This document shows positions 17,153 through 26,389 of a DNA stretch of 64,000 nucleotides, one piece after another. The notes under the pieces are model-generated. The model saw only the letters and a program-made list of their open reading frames with translations, was not told the origin of the DNA and ran no database searches. The DNA comes from Oceanospirillum sp048265165 (GTDB taxonomy: Bacteria; Pseudomonadota; Gammaproteobacteria; Pseudomonadales; Halomonadaceae). The position numbers and the translations under genes are program-made. Within the stretch, counting starts at the first letter, position 1, and the number at the start of each line of letters is the position of its first letter. The stretch covers positions 310,001 through 374,000 of the forward strand of contig NZ_JBLXCD010000003.1 in NCBI RefSeq assembly GCF_048265165.1. Reading direction: 5' to 3'.

Positions 17153-19894
17153 TTATTCAGCAGAGTCATCTTCCGCAGAAGGATCAGATGGGGCTGAGTT
17201 TTCTAGTTCTGAAGCACCATCGGCCTGATCCGTTGGTACAACGGAATTTTCAGCATCGTCTTCAGGCTCATCAACGCGAACAGCAGTTACCAAGTTCTCA
17301 TCAGCACCCAGTCGAATCAAAGTCACACCCTGTGTATTACGACCGGATACAGACACCTCAGCAACACGGGTACGTACCAGCGTACCCTTGTCGGTGATCA
17401 GCATCATCTCATCCAGATCACTGACCTGCATGGCGGAAACCAGCTGACCATTACGCTCGCTGGTCTGCATTGCAATCACACCCTGACCACCACGGTTACG
17501 AACCGGGAAAGCTTCCAGGCAAGTACGTTTACCGTAGCCGTTTTCAGAAGCGGTCAGAATATAGATCTGGTTGTCAGACGCTTCGCCGTTCTCTTCAGTA
17601 GAAACCGCTTCAGCTGTCACAGCATTATCTGGGTTTTCGTCGTCTTCCGCAGCCACTTCATTAGTCTGAGGGATGATCAGGGATATCACCTGAACATCGC
17701 CCTCTTCCGGCAGACGCATACCCCGAACACCACCGGCAGTACGCCCCATTGCCCGCACATTGGACTCATCAAAGCGAATCATCTTACCAGCACTGTTCAG
17801 CAACATAACATGATTACTGCCGTTGGTAATTGCAGCGCCAATCAGGCGGTCACCCTCTTTAATGTCCAGCGCGATTAGGCCACTGCTACGAGGGCGGGAG
17901 AACTGACTCAGAGCTGTTTTCTTAACCGTGCCTTTAGCGGTTGCCATAAAGACAAAGTGGTCATCAGGATAATCACGAACCGGCAGAATCGTGCTGATTT
18001 GCTCACCCTCTTCCAGCGGCAGCAGGTTCACCATAGGACGGCCTCGGGAACCACGACCAGCTTGAGGCAGCTCGTAAACTTTCAGCCAATACACTTTACC
18101 TTTGTTGCTAAAGAGCAAAATAGTATCGTGAGTGGAAGCAACCAGCAGGTGCTCAACAACATCTTCATCTTTAACCGATGTAGCGGATTTGCCACGACCA
18201 CCGCGATGCTGAGCACGGTAATCACTTAACGGCTGAGACTTGGCGTAACCACTACGAGATATGGTCACGACCATATCTTCTTCGTTGATCAGATCTTCCA
18301 TAGTCAGATCAAGGTGACTACTAATGATCTCGGTACGACGCTCTTCGCCGTACTGATCACGAATCGCTTCCAGCTCTTCACGAATCACCTGCAGCAGTTT
18401 TTCTGAGTCCGCCAGAATACCGGCTAACTCCGCTACCTTCTCCAGAATATCTTTATATTCCTTCAGCAGTTTCTCGTGCTCTAAGCCGGTCAGGCGATGC
18501 AGGCGAAGTTCCAGAATGGCTTGAGCCTGGGCAGGGGACAAGCGATATTCACCATTGTCTTCCTGCAGACCAAATTCAGCCTCCAGGTCATCAGGGCGGC
18601 AAGAGTCTGCGCCAGCACGCTCTAGCATGGCAATCACATTGCCCGGCACCCAGCTGCTATTGATCAGTTTCTCTTTCGCTTCTGCGGCAGAAGGTGACTG
18701 ACGAATCAGTTCAATAACAGGGTCGATATTCGCCAGTGCAATAGCCAGACCTTCCAGGAGATGGCCTCGCTCACGGGCTTTACGCAGTTCAAAAACCGTA
18801 CGGCGGGTTACAACTTCGCGCCGGTGACGCAGAAAAGCCTCTAAAAGCTCTTTCAGGTTCATCACCCGGGGCTGACTGTTCTCCAGTGCAACAATATTGA
18901 TCCCGAAAACACTCTGCAACTGGGTCTGGGCGAACAGGTTGTTGATGACAACATCACCAGATTCACCCCGCTTCAGCTCGATCACTACTCGCAAGCCGTC
19001 TTTATCAGACTCGTCCCGCAGCTCAGAAATACCTTCGATTTTCTTCTCTTTTACCAGCTCAGCGATCTTTTCGATCACGCGGGCTTTATTCAGCTGATAA
19101 GGGATCTCAGTGATAATAATGGTTTCTTTATTGGCTTTATCATCACGTTCGATATGGTGGCGGGCACGGACATAGATACGACCCCGACCAGTACGGTATG
19201 CCTGCAGAATACCGGCACGGCCATTGATAATACCCTGTGTTGGAAAATCCGGCCCCGGAATATATTCCATCAGGTCATCAATGGTCAGCTCGCTATTATC
19301 CAGCAGAGCCAGACAGCCATTGACCACTTCCGTCAGGTTGTGCGGTGGAATATTGGTTGCCATACCCACAGCAATACCGGAAGAACCGTTTACCAGAAGA
19401 TTCGGGACACGGGTGGGCAGTACTTCAGGAATCTGTTCTGTGCCATCGTAGTTATCAACGAAATCAACGGTCTCTTTATCCAGATCCGCCAGCATCTCAT
19501 GGGAGATACGCGCCATACGTACCTCGGTATAACGCATTGCAGCCGCGTTATCACCATCGATGGAGCCAAAGTTACCCTGGCCATCCACCAGCATATGCCG
19601 CATGGAAAAAGGCTGTGCCATACGCACAATAGTGTCATAAACCGCACTGTCACCGTGTGGGTGATATTTACCGATTACGTCACCGACCACACGGGCCGAT
19701 TTCTTATACGGTTTATTCCAGTCGTTACCAAGCTGCTGCATCGCAAACAGCACACGACGGTGTACCGGCTTAAGGCCATCGCGAACATCGGGAAGAGCAC
19801 GACCTACAATTACGCTCATGGCGTAATCCAGATAGGACTGCTTCAGCTCGTCTTCGATGTTGACTGGCAGAATTTCTCTTGCAAATTCACCCAT
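17153..19894 (-). CDS. gyrA: DNA gyrase subunit A
   Basis: DNA-cleaving subunit of gyrase, 913 residues, introducing negative supercoils with GyrB. The catalytic tyrosine is Tyr122 in AAAMRYTEVRM. The quinolone region reads GDSAVYD with Ser83 and Asp87, the susceptible form. The C-terminal pinwheel carries a GyrA box as QHRGGRG (usually QRRGGKG). An acidic stretch encoded at about 17568-17670 interrupts the C-terminal domain, and the tail of ~45 residues is also strongly acidic; this explains the length over E. coli GyrA (875). It is a single-gene unit with its own probable promoter and terminator. Confidence 0.99.
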   Translation of the reverse strand: MGEFAREILPVNIEDELKQSYLDYAMSVIVGRALPDVRDGLKPVHRRVLFAMQQLGNDWNKPYKKSARVVGDVIGKYHPHGDSAVYDTIVRMAQPFSMRHMLVDGQGNFGSIDGDNAAAMRYTEVRMARISHEMLADLDKETVDFVDNYDGTEQIPEVLPTRVPNLLVNGSSGIAVGMATNIPPHNLTEVVNGCLALLDNSELTIDDLMEYIPGPDFPTQGIINGRAGILQAYRTGRGRIYVRARHHIERDDKANKETIIITEIPYQLNKARVIEKIAELVKEKKIEGISELRDESDKDGLRVVIELKRGESGDVVINNLFAQTQLQSVFGINIVALENSQPRVMNLKELLEAFLRHRREVVTRRTVFELRKARERGHLLEGLAIALANIDPVIELIRQSPSAAEAKEKLINSSWVPGNVIAMLERAGADSCRPDDLEAEFGLQEDNGEYRLSPAQAQAILELRLHRLTGLEHEKLLKEYKDILEKVAELAGILADSEKLLQVIREELEAIRDQYGEERRTEIISSHLDLTMEDLINEEDMVVTISRSGYAKSQPLSDYRAQHRGGRGKSATSVKDEDVVEHLLVASTHDTILLFSNKGKVYWLKVYELPQAGRGSRGRPMVNLLPLEEGEQISTILPVRDYPDDHFVFMATAKGTVKKTALSQFSRPRSSGLIALDIKEGDRLIGAAITNGSNHVMLLNSAGKMIRFDESNVRAMGRTAGGVRGMRLPEEGDVQVISLIIPQTNEVAAEDDENPDNAVTAEAVSTEENGEASDNQIYILTASENGYGKRTCLEAFPVRNRGGQGVIAMQTSERNGQLVSAMQVSDLDEMMLITDKGTLVRTRVAEVSVSGRNTQGVTLIRLGADENLVTAVRVDEPEDDAENSVVPTDQADGASELENSAPSDPSAEDDSAE

Positions 19895-19967
19895 GAGTAT
19901 CGGAATCCTTTATCGGCAACACTGCGTTGCAACCCAGTGCGCAACACTCTTATTCAAAATTCATCCG

Positions 19968-19997
19968 ATTATACTCTTTATTACCCCCTTGCAGCAA
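19968..19997 (-). promoter_or_regulatory. Probable gyrA promoter
   Basis: On the minus strand a perfect -10 TATAAT (19968-19973) lies 18 nt downstream of a weak -35 TTGCTG (19992-19997). The leader between it and the ATG contains GTTGC/GCAAC inverted repeats. The 19895-20095 gap holds no gene. Confidence 0.5.
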
Positions 19998-20095
19998 TTT
20001 GAGCGCTGACGCACTACATTTGTAAAAAGACCACAAATCAGTTTGTTAAGCCTTATCTGCCACTTCCTCCGGGTAGTTCCGGCTTTCGCAGAGAC

Positions 20096-20132
20096 AAAAA
20101 AACAGCCTCTGCACATTACGTGACAGAAGCTG
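20096..20132 (-). terminator. Terminator after the second chemoreceptor gene
   Basis: CAGCCTCTG (20103-20111) pairs with CAGAAGCTG (20124-20132) with one mismatch; the minus-strand hairpin is followed by a T7 tract (20096-20102). Confidence 0.7.
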
Positions 20133-20162
20133 ATTTTAAAATTCCTGGTGAATCACATACGA

Positions 20163-22148
20163 TCAGAGCAGAAATTCTTTTTTATTCCGGGATACTCCCA
20201 AGGCATTCGAGATCCAAAGCACCTTTTCATGCACTTCCGTCTGCACAGAAAGAATCACCTCTTCCGCCTGCTGCGCCTGCTTTTCCATCTCTTCCATACT
20301 GGAGATAAAGACCTCAACCTGCTCGACCTGATTCCGGGCTACCTTTGCTCCCTGATGGGCAAAATTAGCCGCTTTGTCGGAGTGCGCCTGAACGGTACGG
20401 GACATATCCAGTAGCTCACTGGAAGCTTTCTTTTGCTCCTCAGCAGCGTCAGAGATATTCGTCATATTGTCTTTCAGGTTACCGGATGAGTTACGTAACT
20501 GCCCCAGAATGCCACCAATTTTGGTAACCGAGTTTTGCGTTTCCATGGAAAGGTTTCGTACTTCATCAGCCACCACGGCAAAACCGCGACCATGTTCACC
20601 TGCCCTTGCGGATTCAATCGCTGCATTCAGGGCCAACAGATTTGTCTGCTCAGAGATACCGGATATCACATCCAGAATACTGGTTACTTCGTCTACAGCA
20701 ACAATAAGCTCATCCAGGGATTGATGACCACTGCTGAGTGTTGAAATTGCCTGCTCACTGGCCTGCTCCACATTACGGGCACTGATCTGACTTGTTTCCA
20801 TAAAGCTTGCAGTTTCACGGGCAAAGCTTTCCACCTGTGTAGAGCTAATATCAACATCCTGTGCCAGGCGAGTCAGTTCGTCAGTAAAGCTATGGGACTT
20901 AGAAATATAATCCCGGGTTTCATTGGCTGTTTTACTGATGGTATCGATATCCGTCAACACAACCTCCAACGAGTCGGTAATCTGACTCAACTGCGCATGC
21001 TTTTCCTGCTGCTGATGCTGCATAGTTTCAATCATATGGTTAAAGTTCTGCGCGATCTGACCCGTTTCACTATCCGGGTTGTGAACCGTAATTTGTCGCA
21101 TCTCACCGCTTTTTACCAATGAGCCGATACCATCAGAAAGCTCCCGCAGCGTTTTCAGTACAACACGATTCTGAAACAGGTGCAGAATAATAGCGACAAA
21201 GACAATCAGCCCCACATAAGCAATAAAAATCTGCTTAACCTGTCTCTCAAGCGTGTGGCGATAGGCAATCACATCTGCCTGCCCGGACAAAATTTGCGAC
21301 TCAGCATCAGCAATTAACTGATTGACCGCAGCCCGGCTTTTCACCCCAGCTTCAATGTTACTCAGGGTATTATCCAGCTCTGTCGGATACCGGCGCACAA
21401 GCCCCTGCAGACCGCTGATCAACTCATCGCCAAGATCCACTTTCGCCGATTCGGACTCTGAGTCATCTCCCCAACCCATCAGGGCCTGCATCTCATCAAC
21501 CTCCTCCTCGGCATAGACATCAAGGCGAGGCAGTGCATTCAGTTCCGCAGCATCGGCCTTCAACTGCGCAACTTGCTCCAAAAGAGATTCACGATAGCTG
21601 CTACTAGCCGTATCCATATACTGCTCTCGCAGATACTTTACCTGAACAAGGGACTGACTCACGTGGTGCAACAGTTTAAAATATCCGGCAGCTACGCGAG
21701 GGCTATCGGACTCACCTTCATCGGCATAGTCATAAATTACATCAGCGGCATCAGCAATCTCTTTCTCAGCCTGCAAAAGCAACCCTTTCTGATTACCCGC
21801 CAGTTTGCCAGCTCCCCGAAATTCACCGGTCACCCCTTCTTTCAGACGATTCAGGGAATCCGCAATATCTCTGGCAAGGGCCGGAGGCAAAAGCGCCAAA
21901 CGTTCAGAGGTCAGTCGGTCAATTTCCTGCTCTGCCGCACTCAACTTTAAAGCATTGCCGGTTTGCAGGTATTCCTGAAGCGTACGCCTAAGGTCAAGAG
22001 CAACCTCTTCTTTCAACTCGTTATAGGATTGAGTTGCGGAGAAAGCACTGTCGAGACGCTTAAGCCCCCAAAACAGCGTTGCCGCCAAAGAAACAGCGAT
22101 CAGAACCAGAACAACTGAGGTCGCTCGCGTAACTGTAGCAATTTTCAT
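20163..22148 (-). CDS. Methyl-accepting chemotaxis protein with large unrecognised periplasmic domain
   Basis: Chemoreceptor of 661 residues. TM1 is at about 11-28 and TM2 at 306-325, enclosing a ~275-residue periplasmic domain. That domain looks wholly helical and acidic, with none of the Cache or four-helix motifs I can name. A HAMP-like segment and a methyl-accepting domain follow, with the intact tip SEQTNLLALNAAIESARAGE and HGRGFAVVADEVR. I prefer the ATG at 22148 (MKIATVTRA, directly before TM1) because a longer frame back to 22316 adds 56 residues with Cys- and His-rich unlikely sequence; the ribosome binding site GAAGG is modest. It is monocistronic, with its own terminator. Confidence 0.93.
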   Translation of the reverse strand: MKIATVTRATSVVLVLIAVSLAATLFWGLKRLDSAFSATQSYNELKEEVALDLRRTLQEYLQTGNALKLSAAEQEIDRLTSERLALLPPALARDIADSLNRLKEGVTGEFRGAGKLAGNQKGLLLQAEKEIADAADVIYDYADEGESDSPRVAAGYFKLLHHVSQSLVQVKYLREQYMDTASSSYRESLLEQVAQLKADAAELNALPRLDVYAEEEVDEMQALMGWGDDSESESAKVDLGDELISGLQGLVRRYPTELDNTLSNIEAGVKSRAAVNQLIADAESQILSGQADVIAYRHTLERQVKQIFIAYVGLIVFVAIILHLFQNRVVLKTLRELSDGIGSLVKSGEMRQITVHNPDSETGQIAQNFNHMIETMQHQQQEKHAQLSQITDSLEVVLTDIDTISKTANETRDYISKSHSFTDELTRLAQDVDISSTQVESFARETASFMETSQISARNVEQASEQAISTLSSGHQSLDELIVAVDEVTSILDVISGISEQTNLLALNAAIESARAGEHGRGFAVVADEVRNLSMETQNSVTKIGGILGQLRNSSGNLKDNMTNISDAAEEQKKASSELLDMSRTVQAHSDKAANFAHQGAKVARNQVEQVEVFISSMEEMEKQAQQAEEVILSVQTEVHEKVLWISNALGVSRNKKEFLL

Positions 22149-22453
22149 AGGATGTGTAGCCTTCATCTGCGCGGCTTTCAATTCCCGCCATTCAGTGCAG
22201 TAATTGGACGAATGTCCGCAATTAACTTTTTCGCAGCACACAATGCCAAAGCCAAATGACAGATTTCTTACATTTAAATGACAGTAATATTTCTGCAACA
22301 CTTGGGGTTCGCCCAAGCCTCAGATCTACCTTGCTCCAGAGGTTTGACAGTTTTGTTACCGAATGTAAGAACAACTGTTTTCCCCGTATTATCTGGCTTA
22401 GCCGCGTCCTTTATTAGATAATGTCGCGCCCAGAATTGATGGAGTCCTGTCGC
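22149..22453. other. Divergent intergenic region between chemoreceptor and rdgC
   Basis: This 305-nt gap holds no gene. It contains a 6-bp hairpin CTTGGG/CCCAAG (22301-22306 with 22312-22317). A possible rightward promoter has TTGACA at 22344-22349 and a poor -10 TAAGAA at 22366-22371 (16-nt spacing), which could serve rdgC. The divergent chemoreceptor promoter must also lie here, but I cannot place it. Confidence 0.45.
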
Positions 22454-23374
22454 ATGTGGTTTAAGAACCTTCAGCTTTTTCAGCTCAACAAAGATATCGA
22501 GCCGGATCTCAGCCAGCTTGAATCTCAGTTAGAAGCGTTCCGGTTTGAACCCTGCAAGAGTATCGAAACCTACCGGCTTGGCTGGACATTACCCGCTGCA
22601 ACTGCAGGACAGCTACATCACGCCAGTGGCGGTGCTATTCTGCTTTGCTTACGCCGTCAGGAAAAAGTGATTCCGGCAGCCGTGGTTAATGAAACCCTTC
22701 AGGAAAAAGTGGAAGAACTTGAAGCCAAAGAGAACCGCCACGTTGGCAGAAAAGAAAAGCTCAGCATTAAAGAGGATATTCTTAGCGAGCTAACGCCCCG
22801 CGCTTTTGTTCGTTCAAGTTTTACCTGGGGTTATATTGCACCCAAGGACAACCTGGTGGTGATTGACGCCTCCAGCGCCAAGAAAGCCGATGAGTTTCTG
22901 GATCTGCTACGCCAGACATTGGGGTCACTGCCCGTGGTCCCTTTCAACACCGAACAAAGCCCCAGTATCGTGATGACCGAATGGCTGCAGGATGTCAGCA
23001 AACGCCCTCAAGGGCTGGAGCTGGATGGGCAATGCGAACTGCGCTCTGATCTGGAAGAGGGCAGCGTGATTCGATGCAAACAGCAGGAACTGGATGCAGA
23101 GGAAATTCTGGCCCACATAGAAACTGGAAAACAGGTGGTTAAGCTGGCGATTAACTGGCAGGAGAAAATCCAGTTTATCCTGCAGGATGATCTCATCATT
23201 AAACGCCTGCGTTTTGGTGATGAGCTATTGGATGAAGCTAAAGATAGCTACAGCGACGAAGACCCTATGACCCGGTTGGATACAGACTTTACACTGATGA
23301 CCCTTGAGCTAAAGCGTTTTATTCCCACTCTGGCGGAATGGATGGGCGGTCAAAGCAATCTAGGATCCAACTAG
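22454..23374 (+). CDS. rdgC: Recombination-associated protein RdgC
   Basis: RdgC, 306 residues, a nucleoid-associated protein that forms a ring around double-stranded DNA and limits RecA activity. The start MWFKNLQLF and the region FRFEPC match the family N-terminus (MLWFKNLMVYR in E. coli). The central PRAFVRSSFTWGYI and the C-terminal LRFGDELLDEAK and RLDTDFTLM segments are also characteristic. I choose the ATG at 22454 over an in-frame ATG at 22421 because GGAG lies nine bases upstream and the family begins here. Confidence 0.96.
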   Translation: MWFKNLQLFQLNKDIEPDLSQLESQLEAFRFEPCKSIETYRLGWTLPAATAGQLHHASGGAILLCLRRQEKVIPAAVVNETLQEKVEELEAKENRHVGRKEKLSIKEDILSELTPRAFVRSSFTWGYIAPKDNLVVIDASSAKKADEFLDLLRQTLGSLPVVPFNTEQSPSIVMTEWLQDVSKRPQGLELDGQCELRSDLEEGSVIRCKQQELDAEEILAHIETGKQVVKLAINWQEKIQFILQDDLIIKRLRFGDELLDEAKDSYSDEDPMTRLDTDFTLMTLELKRFIPTLAEWMGGQSNLGSN

Positions 23375-23438
23375 CCACCACCCAACGAATAGCAACGCCT
23401 GCCCGGCAGATTGATAAACCAATGGACTCAGAGAAACA

Positions 23439-24596
23439 ATGAACACACCGGAAAACGACAGCTTTAAAGAGATTCGTCCTTATTACGACCATGAAGTTAA
23501 TGAGGTCGTTCAGGAGGTCATCAACAACCCTGAACTGATCAGCGCTATCTGTCAGTTCCGTTTTCCACAGCTGCATCAAAGCCTGGGCTTTCTTTTACGC
23601 CCTCTGATTCGCCGTAAACTGAAAAGCCAGTTTTCAGATATCAACCGCGTTGACCAGTTTCAGAGCCAGGTCGCCGGCTACATGAACCGAATGATCCGCA
23701 ACTCTACCGACGGCTTTACCGTTTCCGGTCTCGAGCAACTGGATGCTTCCAAAGCTTATCTGTTTGTGGCCAACCACAGAGATATCGCCATGGATCCGGC
23801 ATTTGTGAATTATGCTCTCTACCAGGCAAAGCGTGACACCGTGCGTATCGCCATCGGCGACAATCTACTGCAAAAACCTTATATCAGTGACCTGATGCGC
23901 CTGAACAAGAGCTTTATCGTTAAACGTTCTGCCAAGGGCGTGCGTGAAATGATGAAGGCACTGACCCAGCTATCCGGCTACATTAACTTCTCTATACTGG
24001 AAGAACAGCATTCCATCTGGATCGCTCAGAAAGAGGGGCGGGCTAAAGATGGTATCGACCGCACAGATCCCGCCATCGTTAAAATGTTTTACATGAGCCG
24101 TAAACAAAAAGGCTCTGGGCCAACCTTTTCTGAGGTGATTAATGAGTTGAATATCGTACCGGTCACCATCTCATACGAGTATGACCCCTGCGATGAGATG
24201 AAAGCACGGGAGCTCAACGCGTTAGCCACTGAAGGCAGTTATAATAAAGTGGAGTTTGAAGATATTGACAGCATTGTTAAAGGCATATCTGGTCATAAGG
24301 GGCGTGTGCATGTCCATTTTGATCAGCCATTATCTGATGAATTCACCAATGCTGATCAAGCCGCTTCCCAGATTGACCGCCAGATCTGGGACAACTATTG
24401 CTTCTATCCATCAAACTGGTTAGCTCTTGAAAAGCTGGGTGGTTATGAACATATCAGCGGCAAACCCATGATCACGCAACAGGAACGTAATCAGTTTGAA
24501 CAACACTTAAAGGCAATTCCTGAAAAACTACACGACTATATTCTGAAAATGTATGCGAATCCTATTCTGAATAGTCGTGGCTTAATTAATACTTAA
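23439..24596 (+). CDS. Glycerol-phosphate-type acyltransferase with variant catalytic motif
   Basis: Acyltransferase of the PlsB/PlsC superfamily, 385 residues, probably moving an acyl group onto a glycerol-phosphate-like acceptor at the inner membrane. The motif I region reads NHRDIAMDP (residues 112-120), which places five residues between His113 and Asp119; PlsB and PlsC have HX4D. A motif III counterpart, KEGRAKDG, is at 198-205. I recall NHRDI variants from a family of 1-acylglycerol-3-phosphate acyltransferase-like proteins, so this is probably a defined subfamily, not a broken enzyme. No long transmembrane helix is evident. It follows rdgC by 64 nt on the same strand. Confidence 0.8.
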   Translation: MNTPENDSFKEIRPYYDHEVNEVVQEVINNPELISAICQFRFPQLHQSLGFLLRPLIRRKLKSQFSDINRVDQFQSQVAGYMNRMIRNSTDGFTVSGLEQLDASKAYLFVANHRDIAMDPAFVNYALYQAKRDTVRIAIGDNLLQKPYISDLMRLNKSFIVKRSAKGVREMMKALTQLSGYINFSILEEQHSIWIAQKEGRAKDGIDRTDPAIVKMFYMSRKQKGSGPTFSEVINELNIVPVTISYEYDPCDEMKARELNALATEGSYNKVEFEDIDSIVKGISGHKGRVHVHFDQPLSDEFTNADQAASQIDRQIWDNYCFYPSNWLALEKLGGYEHISGKPMITQQERNQFEQHLKAIPEKLHDYILKMYANPILNSRGLINT

Positions 24597-24606
24597 CCTG
24601 CTCTTT

Positions 24607-24639
24607 CCATCGGGCTTCCGTATTAAGGTAGCCCGGTGG
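24607..24639 (+). terminator. Stem-loop after the acyltransferase gene
   Basis: CCATCGGGCT (24607-24616) pairs with AGCCCGGTGG (24630-24639), including G-T pairs, around a 13-nt loop. It lacks a clear T-run, so it may be a weak terminator or an mRNA 3' end structure. Confidence 0.35.
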
Positions 24640-24726
24640 TAAACAACTACCCTTCATCCCAATTCCGCCTTAGTATTCTCTACTCTTTCTACAAACTCGC
24701 TAATATGCCTTACCACAGGAGTTGCT

Positions 24727-25860
24727 ATGCGACAGGAATCGACTAAAGCCGCACATAAAGTCACCCTGATCGGAGCTGCTCTGGATGCAATTCTTGGCAT
24801 CTCAAAAATTATTGTCGGCTGGGCCAGCAATTCTCATGCATTAATCGCCGATGGCATTCACTCGCTATCAGATCTACTGACCGACGCCATGGTGATGGTT
24901 GTCACCTACTACGGCCGTCAGAAGCCGGACAAAAATCACCCTTATGGCCATGCTCGTTTTGAAACCATGGGCACGCTGGTTCTTGGTAGCCTGCTGATCG
25001 CGGTAGCTGGAGCGATCTCTTACGACAGTTTTATTCGTCTGTGGCAAGCAGATAAGCTGGCAGCACCCAGCTGGCCGGCACTTATCGTAGCCGCCATATC
25101 TATTCTCGGTAAGGAATGGATTTTTCACTACACGATGCGGATCGCACGACAAATCAGATCGGATCTTCTGGTGGCCAACGCCTGGCACAGCCGCAGTGAT
25201 GCCCTTTCATCTATCGTCGTCCTAATCGGTATCAGTGGCACCATGTTTGGTATCCAATGGCTGGACCAGGTCGCCGCCATGATTGTTGGCCTGATGGTCG
25301 CCCATATTGGCTGGAAGCTGATGTCAGGTAGCATTAAGGAACTGGTAGATACTGCTCTACCGGAAGAAGAAACACGTGATATGTTACGCCATGCAGAAAG
25401 TATTTGTTGCGTCAGGGCTATTCATAGCCTGCGTACCCGAAAAATGGGGGCAGACGTTTTTCTCGATATCCATATTGAAGTGAACCCAAGGATCAGTGTT
25501 TCTGAAGGTCATCAAATTGGTGTTCAGGTTTCTCAGCTGATCCGCGACCATCACCCAGAGGTGGCTGATATAACCTTTCATATTGACGCAGAAAATGACT
25601 CAAACGACGACTTACCGTCACTGGAAAAGTTACCACCGTTGAGAGATGACGTTGTCGAACAACTTCAATATGCATGGCGGGCACTACCTATTGAGTTCCA
25701 AAGCAACCAACTGGTACTGCATTATCTGAATAATCGTATCGATATCGACCTTTATCTTGCCGACAGCCTGCCTGTGACGCTGTCAGAAAGTATCCTTAAG
25801 CAGCACCTGAGTGATAAAGACTGGGTAGGGCAGCTAAGGGTCTGGCAACGAAATAATTAA
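24727..25860 (+). CDS. Cation diffusion facilitator (Zn-type) with C-terminal extension
   Basis: Metal/proton antiporter of the CDF family, 377 residues, exporting divalent cations from the cytoplasm. Six membrane helices are predicted in residues 10-200. The metal-site motifs are HSLSD (45-49, TM2) and HSRSD in NAWHSRSDAL (154-158, TM5); the HxxxD pair is typical of zinc transporters. A cytoplasmic domain follows (HSLRTRKMGADVFLDIHIEV, HPEVADITFHID). About 80 further residues after position ~295 exceed FieF/YiiP length (about 300) and may be a second cytoplasmic module. AGGAG lies five bases before the ATG. Possible symbol fieF, but metal specificity is not proven. Confidence 0.92.
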   Translation: MRQESTKAAHKVTLIGAALDAILGISKIIVGWASNSHALIADGIHSLSDLLTDAMVMVVTYYGRQKPDKNHPYGHARFETMGTLVLGSLLIAVAGAISYDSFIRLWQADKLAAPSWPALIVAAISILGKEWIFHYTMRIARQIRSDLLVANAWHSRSDALSSIVVLIGISGTMFGIQWLDQVAAMIVGLMVAHIGWKLMSGSIKELVDTALPEEETRDMLRHAESICCVRAIHSLRTRKMGADVFLDIHIEVNPRISVSEGHQIGVQVSQLIRDHHPEVADITFHIDAENDSNDDLPSLEKLPPLRDDVVEQLQYAWRALPIEFQSNQLVLHYLNNRIDIDLYLADSLPVTLSESILKQHLSDKDWVGQLRVWQRNN

Positions 25861-25914
25861 GGATTATTCATTTAACGATCGGCAGCTCTAAGCCCATTGA
25901 AAAAAAACGTCTAT

Positions 25915-25940
25915 TTAATCTGACGGGCAACTTATATAAT
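25915..25940 (+). promoter_or_regulatory. Possible promoter of the small gene at 26047
   Basis: A perfect TATAAT at 25935-25940 lies about 107 nt upstream of the start. The only -35-like element, TTAATC at 25915-25920, is too close (14 nt), so the call rests on the -10 box. Confidence 0.3.
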
Positions 25941-26046
25941 TCTGTGCAAGGCGGCATTCAATCCAGAGCCAGTTCCGCCACATTCACAGTCATCCGTCAC
26001 CACAGATCAGATTATAAGATTGCGAACGGCATCTAAGGAGCCTTAT

Positions 26047-26322
26047 ATGAGCAGCGCAAACGAAATGAACAAAACCCGCGTTATCAATGAACTACGCCAG
26101 TTTATTAAGAAACTTCTTCAGGACCCTGAAATTATTCCCGCGTCCCTTGAGGTTGCCCGTAAACACTCTGGCACTCAAAATGCAGCCACGGTTATCGCTA
26201 ATGAGATTAGCAGCCTGACCAGCGTTAAGATTCCCGATGATCCGGAAGATTTCTCCGATGCAGATCGCCTGTATCTGGAAGTCTTAAAAGAAGTGATCGA
26301 CGAAGAGCAAGCAATGTATTAG
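26047..26322 (+). CDS. Unknown 91-residue acidic helical protein
   Basis: I do not recognise this protein. The ATG at 26047 follows AAGGAG by five bases, which is why I reject the longer in-frame start at 26020. The sequence is mostly helical and charged, with KTRVINELRQFIKKLL near the N-terminus and an acidic end (PDDPEDFSDADRLYLE). There is no signal peptide or membrane segment, so it should be cytoplasmic. It stands alone between the CDF transporter and the pilus genes, with its own terminator and a possible promoter, so it looks like a real monocistronic gene. Confidence 0.75.
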   Translation: MSSANEMNKTRVINELRQFIKKLLQDPEIIPASLEVARKHSGTQNAATVIANEISSLTSVKIPDDPEDFSDADRLYLEVLKEVIDEEQAMY

Positions 26323-26389
26323 GCAGAAACAAGCCATACATTTGGCCAGAAGTGGCCGATATCTGTGCAACAACGCTCTTTGCAAATCC

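Noticed and set aside
19630..19660. Quinolone-resistance change in gyrA
   Set aside because: The region reads GDSAVYD with Ser83 and Asp87, the susceptible form.
19154..20002. Rightward 282-residue frame
   Set aside because: Antisense to gyrA; composition rich in Ile, His, Thr and Gln as expected from reading a conserved gene backwards.
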